A DNA stretch of 64,000 nucleotides from Aureimonas frigidaquae (GTDB lineage Bacteria > Pseudomonadota > Alphaproteobacteria > Rhizobiales > Rhizobiaceae). Positions within the stretch are counted from its first letter, which is position 1. Each line of letters begins with the position of its first letter. Location: contig NZ_BBWR01000002.1 in NCBI RefSeq assembly GCF_001463905.1, forward strand, positions 62,001 to 126,000, given 5' to 3'. Positions 16,261 through 23,253 of the stretch are shown here, piece by piece. The notes under the pieces were generated by a model. The model was given only the letters and a program-made list of their open reading frames with translations, was not told the origin of the DNA and made no database searches. The translations under genes were made by a program, and so were the position numbers.

Positions 16261-16360
16261 CTTCTGTCCCTTTGTGTTAGTAACGTGCTGACGTTACCAC
16301 CTTTTGGGACGATAGCAAACGTTTCGTGCTAACTTTATCACGAAACCTGGGGGCGATCTG
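16261..16360. promoter_or_regulatory. divergent control region with two operator candidates
   Basis: Two perfect inverted repeats lie between the divergent AlpA-like and RHH genes: GTAACGT/ACGTTAC at 16280-16286 and 16291-16297 (4-bp spacer), and GTTTCGTG/CACGAAAC at 16321-16328 and 16339-16346 (10-bp spacer). One faces each gene. They are likely sites for the RHH regulator or the HTH protein and form the element's decision switch. Confidence 0.65.
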
Positions 16361-17002
16361 ATGGCGCGACCGAAGCTGAGCGATGGGGATACCCAACGGC
16401 TACAACTGAAGATTGGTGACGACGAGCTGCGGGAGATTGAGGACTGGCGTTTTGCTAATCGCATTCAATCGCGCAGCGAGGCAGTTCGGCGCCTCTGCAA
16501 GATCGGCTTGCTCGTCGATGAGGTGATCGATGTGGCGGTGGATGCGTCGGAGAAATTGACGGACGCTACATACGACAACTACCGGTATGCTGCCGATTGG
16601 GAGGAGTGGCTGCAGGATAATGGTGACGACGACGGCGCGATTGATGCCTCGGTCACCAACCTCGCTTCATATGCGGAGACCATAAGCGATCTGTCCAAGA
16701 TCGTCCGCAACATGATTGTCGGCATCCACAACGGGATTGCGCCCCTAGCTGACGCTAAGGACCTGAACGAAGCAACAGCGCGGTCGAAAAAGAACCTCGA
16801 AGATGTCGCCGCTACTCTTGAGAATATTTACAAAAGAATGGATGAGCGTGAGGACAATTACCTGTTCTCACTAGTGTTCCAGCGGATGAGTGTGGGGCAG
16901 CGAGCCGCTTATCAAAAGCTCAGCGAACCTGAACAGGATGCTTTCTGGGCAACTGAGAAGCAGAAGTTGCGCGACGAAATGGGCGGAGAAAATCAGAAAT
17001 GA
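16361..17002 (+). CDS. ribbon-helix-helix regulator with helical C-domain
   Basis: 213 residues. The N-terminal 45 residues fit an Arc-like RHH domain (TQRLQLKIGDDELREIEDW, then SEAVRRLCKIGLL). The rest is acidic and helical and may mediate oligomerisation. GGGGGCG precedes the ATG. The stop overlaps the integrase start as ATGA, so regulator and integrase are cotranscribed. It is the best candidate for the master repressor of the element, since no CI-like repressor is present. Confidence 0.75.
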   Translation: MARPKLSDGDTQRLQLKIGDDELREIEDWRFANRIQSRSEAVRRLCKIGLLVDEVIDVAVDASEKLTDATYDNYRYAADWEEWLQDNGDDDGAIDASVTNLASYAETISDLSKIVRNMIVGIHNGIAPLADAKDLNEATARSKKNLEDVAATLENIYKRMDEREDNYLFSLVFQRMSVGQRAAYQKLSEPEQDAFWATEKQKLRDEMGGENQK

Positions 17003-18150
17003 AAGGCTCCATCCGCGAACGCTCTCCGGGTCATTGGGCAATCATCCTCGACGTGCCAGATCCAGAAAATGGTAGGCGCAGACGCAAATGGCATAGCTTC
17101 CGAGGAACAAAGCGCGAGGCGCAGTCGGAATGTGCGCGGCTTATCACGCAGCTGAAGCACGGCGGCTACACGGAGCCGACGAAGACCACGCTTGCCCAAT
17201 TTCTCGACCGGTGGATCGAGCATGAGGCGTCCAGCGTGTCGCCCAAAACGCTGGAGCGCTACGCCGAGATCGCCCGCAAGAACATCGTGCCGCTGATCGG
17301 ATCGACCACCCTGGCCAAGCTCAAGACAGGCGAAATCGACGCCGCGTGGACCAAAGCCCTCGCAACGGGTCGCAGGGACGGGAAGGGGGGATTGGCGCCG
17401 CGCACCGTTCACCATATGCGGCGAGTGCTGATCAAAGCTCTCAACCAGGCGGTCGTGTGGGAGATGATCGCAAAGAACCCGGCCGCCTTGTCCAAGCCGC
17501 CGAAGGTCGAGCGGAAGGCGATGAGCGCGTACGGCGCGGCAACGACAGCGCAGCTCTTGGACGCGGTCCGGGGGACGCGCATCTACGTGCCAGTGTTGCT
17601 GGCGGTCATGTGCGGGCTGCGGCGGGGCGAGATCGTGGCGATGCGCTGGGCGAACGTCGACCTGGAGGGCCGGCGGCTTGCCGTGGTCGAAACTGCGGAG
17701 CAGACAAAGGGAGAAGTCAGGCGGAAGGAAACCAAGTCGGGGCGTGGCCGCGTGATCGATCTGTCCGCTTCAACCGTCGAGGAACTGCGCAAGCACCGCG
17801 TCGCACAGGCGGAGGAACAGCTGCAGCTCGGCATTCGTCCGGACGACAATTCGTTCGTGGTGGCGCAGATCGACGGGAAGCCGCTCCAACCGAACTCGCT
17901 GACCCATGAATGGACGCGGATTTTGGCAAAGACCGCCTTGCCCCGTATCCGCTTCCATGACCTGCGCCATAGCCACGCCACGCAGATGCTGGCCGCCGGC
18001 ATCCATCCCAAGGTCGCGCAGGAGAGGTTGGGCCACAGCACGATTGCGATCACCCTGGACATCTACAGCCACGTCATGCCGGGCATGGGAGCAGACGCTG
18101 CAGAGCAGGTTGACGCTGCGATCCGCAAAGCGGTAAAGACCGCCTCGTAA
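16999..18150 (+). CDS. int: tyrosine recombinase/integrase
   Basis: 383 residues with three domains: an N-terminal arm-binding AP2-like part (about 1-50), a SAM-like core-binding domain (about 60-170) and a catalytic domain. Catalytic residues seen are Arg208 in GLRRGE, His320 and Arg323 in HDLRHSH, and Tyr356 in DIYSHV. The gene ends 79 bp before the right att repeat, the usual position for a tRNA-targeting integrase. Coupled translation with the RHH regulator suggests integrase is made whenever that regulator is. Confidence 0.96.
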   Translation: MKGSIRERSPGHWAIILDVPDPENGRRRRKWHSFRGTKREAQSECARLITQLKHGGYTEPTKTTLAQFLDRWIEHEASSVSPKTLERYAEIARKNIVPLIGSTTLAKLKTGEIDAAWTKALATGRRDGKGGLAPRTVHHMRRVLIKALNQAVVWEMIAKNPAALSKPPKVERKAMSAYGAATTAQLLDAVRGTRIYVPVLLAVMCGLRRGEIVAMRWANVDLEGRRLAVVETAEQTKGEVRRKETKSGRGRVIDLSASTVEELRKHRVAQAEEQLQLGIRPDDNSFVVAQIDGKPLQPNSLTHEWTRILAKTALPRIRFHDLRHSHATQMLAAGIHPKVAQERLGHSTIAITLDIYSHVMPGMGADAAEQVDAAIRKAVKTAS

Positions 18151-18157
18151 GGCGTTC

Positions 18158-18175
18158 GGTAGCAATTCGGTAGCA
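18158..18175. promoter_or_regulatory. candidate integrase arm-type sites, right
   Basis: GGTAGCA at 18158-18164 and 18169-18175, again 11 bp apart, 54 bp before the att core. The heptamer and spacing are the same as at 1666/1677 on the left. Confidence 0.6.
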
Positions 18176-18228
18176 ACAGCCCAAAATAGATTGGCTTGGA
18201 AGCCGAAAAAGCTAACGATTACAAGCGC

Positions 18229-18268
18229 TGGAAGGGTGGCCGAGTGGTTTAAGGCAGCGGTCTTGAAA
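18229..18268 (+). repeat. attR: 40-bp direct repeat
   Basis: Identical to 1507-1546. It covers one base before the tRNA-Ser gene and its 5' half to the end of the anticodon loop. Because the repeat is the 5' half, the element supplied the 5' half and the upstream DNA of the working tRNA gene. Confidence 0.93.
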
Positions 18269-18319
18269 ACCGCCGTGCGGGAGACCGTACCGTGGGTTCG
18301 AATCCCACCCCTTCCGCCA
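18230..18319 (+). tRNA. tRNA-Ser(UGA)
   Basis: 90 nt with encoded CCA. The acceptor stem GGAAGGG pairs with the 3' strand before GCCA. The anticodon stem is 18257-18261 with 18269-18273, the loop is CTTGAAA and the anticodon is TGA at 18264-18266. A long variable arm (18274-18292) is typical of class II serine tRNAs, and the T-loop is TTCGAAT. It is the integration target. It probably serves UCN codons and is likely to be needed by the host. Confidence 0.97.
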
Positions 18320-18563
18320 AACACAGCCGGTTGCCCTTCATACTGCGATCTCCCAGCCAAAACGGCAGTCCGCCGGCGGAGGTAAAAGCCGCCGATGTTA
18401 CGCTGCGACCCGATACACTGTGGACGCCACAACGAGCTTTCAACCCTGGAATTTTCGGTCGGCTAGCGATGGCGCCTGTTCATCGATGGCGCGGGCGTCT
18501 GACGCGCCCCTTCTGTGGACTGATCTTTGCAGGCGCCGGGTCACCCGCCTGCTCTACAGCCTC

Positions 18564-19979
18564 CTACCGACCGGCTTTCACCAGCGCACTGAACCAGTCC
18601 GACGCATTCTTGTTGCCGCCGAGTGTGTCCTTATCTCCATACAGGCCGGCGAGGAATGTTGCCCGGTGGCTGGCATTGGCGATCGGCACGGGAATGGCCA
18701 GTTCGCCGCCGGCCGAGAGGGCTCGGGCCACCATTTCGGGATGGATCGCCTCATCGGCGAGGCCGAAGTGGAAGTGGATGGGGCTATCGTAGTTCCAGTA
18801 GGATGCGACGCCGCCCGCAAGGTGCCGGATGAAGGCGCTGTTTCGTTCGTCGGTGAAGCGCTCCATGAACCCGTCGACGAGCAGATCCGAATTGGTCGGG
18901 ATCGGCGTGCCGGGCGCAAATTGCAGCGAGTAGTCGGTCCAGTATTTTCGTGCGAGCGATCTGTACTGCGGTCGCACCGCCGCTTCGATCAGCCCGTCGA
19001 GCCCGTATTGGAGTTCGAAGCTGCCGAGGAGGATGATGATGCAGAACGCAATCCACGACGGCGGGGGCGGATAGCTGGTCGTGCCTTCGGGAAGCGCGAA
19101 GGTGTCACGGCCGGTCCAGAAGCGAAACGACTGAATCGGATCGTTGAACGGGCTGGCGACGGCACTGGCCTCGATGGCCACGCCACGGCTGCGAAGGGAC
19201 TGGTGCAGCCACAGCGTGTTGATCGCCCCTTGGGACCATCCATGGAGAAAGAGTTTGCCGGGGGCGACGCCTACTTGCGAAAGGGCCGCCAGCCCGGCAT
19301 TGAGCACGTCCGTGCATGTCTGCGTGGTGACGCCCTTGACGATGTAGGCCTCGCCCCGCCCGTTGCGCAGTGGCCCCTTGCCGACATAGTCGGCTGCGAT
19401 CACGGCAAACCCACGCGCAGCAAAACGCTGAACGTTGAAGAGGGTTTCGAGCGAGTCCGCTGCGTCGGAAAGCTCATAGGTCTTGTCGGCCATCAGGGTC
19501 AGGTTGGAAGGAACCTGATCGAAGGACAGGATCGTGCCATGCTGCCATGAAACGACCGGCAGCGGGCCGACGCTGTCTACGGGAAGGGCAAGCAGCCCGG
19601 TTACCTCCAGCACTTCGCCGGTTTCTGGCACCGTCGTGGTCGTCACGATCCGATAGAGTTGCACGTCGCGCTGTGCACCCTGCGTAGCCGGATCGAAGTC
19701 GGGAAGAACCGGCCCTGCATTAAAAAGCGGGAAGGCTTTTGCGACCGCGTCATCGAGCCGCTTCGCAGACACTTGCGTACCCGCTTCGAGGCGAAACGGC
19801 GGAGTGTTCGGGGCGGAGATGGGCACCGTTGTGGTGTCAGCCTTGGCTGCGCCGGCGGTGATGAGCCCTGCCGACAGTGCCCCCACGCCAAGGAGCAGGC
19901 TGCGCCGCGACGGCCCGGCAGACGCCGGGCAAAGCTCATCCGACGGCACGACGCCGGGATGCATGTTCTCACCGTTCAT
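18564..19979 (-). CDS. exported esterase/lipase, alpha/beta hydrolase
   Basis: 471 residues from the ATG at 19979. A twin-arginine type signal (PSRRSLLLGVGALSAGLITAGAAKA) points to export. The hydrolase core has the nucleophile elbow GWSQG, an oxyanion-region SWQHGT and a C-terminal His in NASHRATF. The pattern is closest to secretory-lipase (LIP-type) hydrolases. The substrate is unknown. A longer frame to 20174 would add 65 residues before the signal and is unlikely. Confidence 0.8.
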   Translation of the reverse strand: MNGENMHPGVVPSDELCPASAGPSRRSLLLGVGALSAGLITAGAAKADTTTVPISAPNTPPFRLEAGTQVSAKRLDDAVAKAFPLFNAGPVLPDFDPATQGAQRDVQLYRIVTTTTVPETGEVLEVTGLLALPVDSVGPLPVVSWQHGTILSFDQVPSNLTLMADKTYELSDAADSLETLFNVQRFAARGFAVIAADYVGKGPLRNGRGEAYIVKGVTTQTCTDVLNAGLAALSQVGVAPGKLFLHGWSQGAINTLWLHQSLRSRGVAIEASAVASPFNDPIQSFRFWTGRDTFALPEGTTSYPPPPSWIAFCIIILLGSFELQYGLDGLIEAAVRPQYRSLARKYWTDYSLQFAPGTPIPTNSDLLVDGFMERFTDERNSAFIRHLAGGVASYWNYDSPIHFHFGLADEAIHPEMVARALSAGGELAIPVPIANASHRATFLAGLYGDKDTLGGNKNASDWFSALVKAGR

Positions 19980-20159
19980 CGCGTAGCACCCAGAATGAAG
20001 ACCATCGGACAAGTGTTTCCAAGAAGGCGTGACGAGCCCCAAGTCCCCGCCATCATCGAAGGGGGCTCGAGGAGGTAATGTTGACCTCGATCCGTCTGCT
20101 TTGCCAACGCCAAATCGCGGGATAATCAACGGAGCATCTGGTCGCCCCGGCTTAAACGC

Positions 20160-20190
20160 AAAAAGCCGGTTCACAGCCGATCAAGCCGGC
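20160..20190 (-). terminator. candidate terminator after mesD
   Basis: On the minus strand GCCGG and CCGGC can pair around a 16-base loop, followed by TTTTT, directly after the mesD stop at 20192. Confidence 0.5.
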
Positions 20191-20191
20191 A

Positions 20192-21220
20192 TCAGGCCGA
20201 CAATTCCCGCCGGACGATCTCGGCCCCGGTGCTGAGGGCCCGGAGCTTGGCGTTGGCGATTGGCCGGGGCAGGGGCGCCATGCCGCAGTTGGTGCAGGGG
20301 TGCAGCTTGTCGGCATCCACGAACTGCAGGGCCTTTCGCAGCGTTGCAGCAACGTCCTCCGGCGTTTCGACGACATGGGAGGCGACGTCGATGGCGCCGA
20401 CCATCACCTTCTTGCCGCGGATCAGCTCGATCAGATCCATCGGAACGTGAGAGTTGTGACATTCCAGCGAGATCAAGTCGATGCGCGATTTTTGCAGCCT
20501 GGGGAATGTCTTCTCATAGTGCCGCCATTCCGATCCGAGCGTGCTCTTCCAATCCGTATTGGCCTTGATGCCGTAGCCGTAGCAGATATGGACGGCCGTC
20601 TCGCAGGAGAGGCCTTGCGCGGCCCGCTCCAGGGCAGCGACGCCCCAATCGTTGACCTCGTCGAAGAAGACGTTGAAGGCCGGTTCGTCGAACTGGATGA
20701 TGTCGACGCCGGCCGCCTCGAGTTCCTTAGCCTCTTCGTTCAGGAGTTCGGCAAACCGCCAGGCCAGTGCCTCGCGGCTTTTGTAATGGGCATCGAAGAG
20801 GGTATCGATCATCGTCATCGGGCCGGGCAGGGCCCACTTGATCGGCTGTTCGGTATGCTGGCGCAGGAACCTGGCATCCTCTACGAAGACCGGCCCCGGC
20901 CGCGATACGTCGCCGACCACGGTTGGCACCCGCGCATCGTATCGATTGCGGATTCGCACGGTTTGCTTCCTTTGCAGATCGACGCCGTCGAGATGCTCGA
21001 TAAAGGTCGTCACGAAATGCTGGCGGGTCTGTTCGCCGTCGCTCACAATGTCGATCCCGGCACGCTCCTGATCGGCAAGGGACAAGCGGAGGGCATCCTG
21101 TTTGCCTTGGACCAGTTCCGCGCCGCCCAGTTTCCAAGGGGACCAGAGTGTTTCCGGCTCGGCCAGCCAGGATGGCTTCGGCAGGCTGCCCGCCGTCGAT
21201 GTGGGAAGACGTTTGATCAT
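20192..21220 (-). CDS. mesD: core methionine synthase MesD
   Basis: 342 residues corresponding to the catalytic domain of cobalamin-independent methionine synthase without the N-terminal MetE half. The zinc ligands are present: His211 and Cys213 in HICYG, Glu253 in LECHNSH, and Cys312 in NCGMAP. It is 27 bp downstream of the DUF1852 gene. Published work on folate-independent methionine synthases assigns this pair as MesD and MesX, with MesD making methionine from homocysteine using an unknown methyl donor in an oxygen-dependent way. The B12 riboswitch upstream fits a B12-independent substitute enzyme. Confidence 0.92.
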   Translation of the reverse strand: MIKRLPTSTAGSLPKPSWLAEPETLWSPWKLGGAELVQGKQDALRLSLADQERAGIDIVSDGEQTRQHFVTTFIEHLDGVDLQRKQTVRIRNRYDARVPTVVGDVSRPGPVFVEDARFLRQHTEQPIKWALPGPMTMIDTLFDAHYKSREALAWRFAELLNEEAKELEAAGVDIIQFDEPAFNVFFDEVNDWGVAALERAAQGLSCETAVHICYGYGIKANTDWKSTLGSEWRHYEKTFPRLQKSRIDLISLECHNSHVPMDLIELIRGKKVMVGAIDVASHVVETPEDVAATLRKALQFVDADKLHPCTNCGMAPLPRPIANAKLRALSTGAEIVRRELSA

Positions 21221-21247
21221 TGGGTGTATCCTTGGATTTTAAGGCAA

Positions 21248-22231
21248 TCAGGCGGCGCGGCTGTCGGACCATTCTTTGAGCGCGGCTCTGTAGGGTTCCA
21301 GGATATGGTCCTCAGCGAACCTGCCTTGTTCCACGGCCAACCGGCTGCGTTCCTCCCGGTCGTAGACGATGCGTGTCAGCGAGTAGTCCTCATGGCTGAG
21401 GCTCGGCCGATACACGGAGCCGGCGGCAGAATTGGCATTGTAGATTTCCGGCCGGTAGATGCGCTGAAACGTCTCCATCGTGCTGATCGTGCCCAGGAGT
21501 TCGAGATTGGAATAGTCGGCGAGGAGATCGTCGCGCACGTAAAAGGCAAGCGGCGCGGCGCTGCCAGCTGGCATGAAAAAGCGAGCCTGCAATCCCATCT
21601 TTGCGAAATATCGATCGGTCGGTGACGGGTCGTCCTGCAGGTACTCCACGCCCATGATCGGATGATGGTTTGCCGTCCGCCGGTATGTCCGGCTCGTGGA
21701 TGCGCTGATGCAGATGACGGGCGGCTTCCGGAATCGGGACCGGTATGCCGTTGAGGAAACGAAGGATTTGAACAACCTTCCGTGCAGGTCCCCGAAATCG
21801 CCCGGGAAACTGAAGGAGGGCTTGTCCCGGTTGTGCTCGGGCAGGACGATCGAGAAATCGTAGTCACGCAGGTAGGACGAGAAATTATTGCCGACAATGC
21901 CATCCAGGCTCCTGCCCGATACCTGGTCGATGATCCGCGTCTCAAGCATTTCCAGGAAGGGAAGCGCCTCCGCGCAATGCCGTCCGGGAACCTCGATTCC
22001 GACGGAGATGACATCCAGTTGGATCGAGTAGCGATCGCTGCCGGGATTGTCCCACGCGGCCATAGCGTTGAAGCGGCTGTTGATCATGCGCAGCGTGTTT
22101 CGCAGATTCGCCTGGCGCTCCGCGCCTCTGGCAAGGTTTGCGAAATTGGTGGTGATCCGTGTCCGCTCGGATGGGGTGTAGTCCTCGTCGAAGGGAAAGC
22201 TGGTGATGGTGAATGCAACTGTCTGAGACAT
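21248..22231 (-). CDS. mesX: MesX, DUF1852 partner of MesD
   Basis: 327-residue DUF1852 protein beginning MSQTVAFTITSF. The start at 22231 has AAAGGGG eight bases upstream. The longer frame to 22390 would run into the riboswitch. DUF1852 proteins are required for MesD activity and are proposed to be oxygenases that generate the methyl donor. The chemistry is not established. The gene directly precedes mesD in one transcription unit. Confidence 0.92.
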   Translation of the reverse strand: MSQTVAFTITSFPFDEDYTPSERTRITTNFANLARGAERQANLRNTLRMINSRFNAMAAWDNPGSDRYSIQLDVISVGIEVPGRHCAEALPFLEMLETRIIDQVSGRSLDGIVGNNFSSYLRDYDFSIVLPEHNRDKPSFSFPGDFGDLHGRLFKSFVSSTAYRSRFRKPPVICISASTSRTYRRTANHHPIMGVEYLQDDPSPTDRYFAKMGLQARFFMPAGSAAPLAFYVRDDLLADYSNLELLGTISTMETFQRIYRPEIYNANSAAGSVYRPSLSHEDYSLTRIVYDREERSRLAVEQGRFAEDHILEPYRAALKEWSDSRAA

Positions 22232-22291
22232 GCGTATAGCCCCTTTGCGTTGGGGGCATGGGTCTGCGGACGCATAGCAAGACGGGCCACG

Positions 22292-22338
22292 CCACGGGCG
22301 GCCTTCCGCTACGGCACACCGGGACACCCCGCCCGTGG
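22292..22338 (-). promoter_or_regulatory. hairpin between riboswitch and mesX start
   Basis: Perfect 10-bp inverted repeat (CCACGGGCGG at 22292-22301 with CCGCCCGTGG at 22329-22338), 27-bp loop, just downstream of the cobalamin riboswitch. It is a candidate expression platform. No U-run follows, so control by Rho or of translation is more likely than intrinsic termination. Confidence 0.5.
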
Positions 22339-22353
22339 TCGTTACTTCGCGAA

Positions 22354-22536
22354 AGGCAGGTCTCCTGGCTTGCGGGTCTAAGCCTCTCATCCGTCTTCCC
22401 AGGACAACCCCAGTGACATGTTGGATGGGGGCTCACCGCTGACAGTTGCGGGGGCAGCGCCGGACTCTCCGCAAGATGCGGACCACCGGCTTCCCTCTTA
22501 GCTCCGGCGCGTCGCAGGCAACGGCTGAAGAACCTT
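22354..22536 (-). ncRNA. cobalamin riboswitch
   Basis: On the minus strand the conserved elements occur in order: GCCGGTGG, GCGCTGCCCCCGCAACTGT, AGCGG, GTCACTGG, CTGGGAAGACGG and the 3' closing segment CAAGCCAGGAGACCTGCC. It lies about 120 bp before mesX. It should shut off the B12-independent methionine pathway when cobalamin is available. Confidence 0.95.
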
Positions 22537-22546
22537 AAGCCCTGCC

Positions 22547-22598
22547 AGCTTGCTGTACCGGCGCCAGAGTGTCAAGGATACATAAGGATATCTTTATG
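22547..22598 (-). promoter_or_regulatory. mesXD promoter with upstream palindrome
   Basis: On the minus strand TTGACA (22575-22570), a 17-bp spacer and CAAGCT (22552-22547) place transcription at the start of the riboswitch. Five bases upstream of the -35 box is an 18-bp near-perfect palindrome, CATAAGGATATCTTTATG (22581-22598, one mismatch), a likely binding site for a methionine-cycle regulator. Confidence 0.6.
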
Positions 22599-22608
22599 CG
22601 TTGATGCG

Positions 22609-23070
22609 TCAGGCTCGGGTCGGTGGGCCTAGGAACTCCACCGACCAGAGCGTGCCGAAGGCGTTGAGCGTTTCGACATCGGGACGGCCCTGCGCCATCA
22701 GCGCGCCAAGCCCGGTGAAGAAGGCGGCCGCGTCCAGGGCGGGCTGTATGATGATGAACTGCCGCGCAGGTGTATTACCGATGTTCAGGAAGCAGTGTGC
22801 CGCACCGCCCGGGATCAGCACCACGTCGCCGGCGGTCGCCTCGAAACGCCGGCCGTCGACTTCATAGAGATAGGTGCCCTCGATGACACGGAAGATCTCG
22901 GTCTCCGGGTGGCGATGCAGCGGTGGGCCGAAGCCCGGTGCGTTCACCGTTTCGATGACGGACAGGGCACCCTTCGTAGCGTCCGGGCTGATCCGCACAT
23001 AAAGCTCAAGCCCGATCGCCGGGATCGTGATCGCGCTTGGCGGCGTGGCATCGGAGATGATCTGTGCCAT
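22609..23070 (-). CDS. cupin-domain protein
   Basis: 153 residues, single double-stranded beta-helix. Cupin motif 1 is visible as PPLHRHPETEIFRVIEG (two His and two Glu as metal ligands) and motif 2 as PGGAAHCFLNIGNTPARQF. The ATG at 23070 is chosen; 23097 is possible. Such proteins range from small-molecule sensors to dioxygenases and isomerases. The substrate is unknown. It is divergent from the HWE kinase gene. Confidence 0.85.
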   Translation of the reverse strand: MAQIISDATPPSAITIPAIGLELYVRISPDATKGALSVIETVNAPGFGPPLHRHPETEIFRVIEGTYLYEVDGRRFEATAGDVVLIPGGAAHCFLNIGNTPARQFIIIQPALDAAAFFTGLGALMAQGRPDVETLNAFGTLWSVEFLGPPTRA

Positions 23071-23253
23071 CGCGGCCCGGTCCTGCCTTGTGCCCATTGG
23101 TTTTGGCGGCCCCATCCTACACCGCCCGGGGGTTGATCGGAAAGGTGATGATCGCCAGGACGGGCCGACCCTATCCTTTTCTTTGGAAGCATTGGGCTTA
23201 TCTGCCGTGACACCGCCGGTGGGATGAGTCGGGTTTGCAGTGAGGAGGGACCG

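Larger units (their letters stand above)
1547..16998. mobile_element. integrated satellite-like element (body; full element 1507-18268)
   Basis: Element of about 16.7 kb between the 40-bp att repeats (1507-1546 and 18229-18268). It encodes an integrase, an RHH regulator, an AlpA-like HTH, a replication-type protein with iteron-like repeats, HK97-type portal, protease and capsid, connector, head closure, HNH, TerS, TerL and a tape measure. No other tail, baseplate, fibre, holin or late-control gene is present. This matches what is known of capsid-forming PICIs, which package their own DNA in their own capsids and borrow helper tails. A prophage that lost its tail module is the alternative. The integrase at 16999-18150 belongs to the same element. 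Confidence 0.85.

Noticed and set aside
22232-22390. N-terminal extension of MesX
   Set aside because: The added residues would be encoded by the riboswitch leader and hairpin; the ATG at 22231 has a good ribosome binding site.
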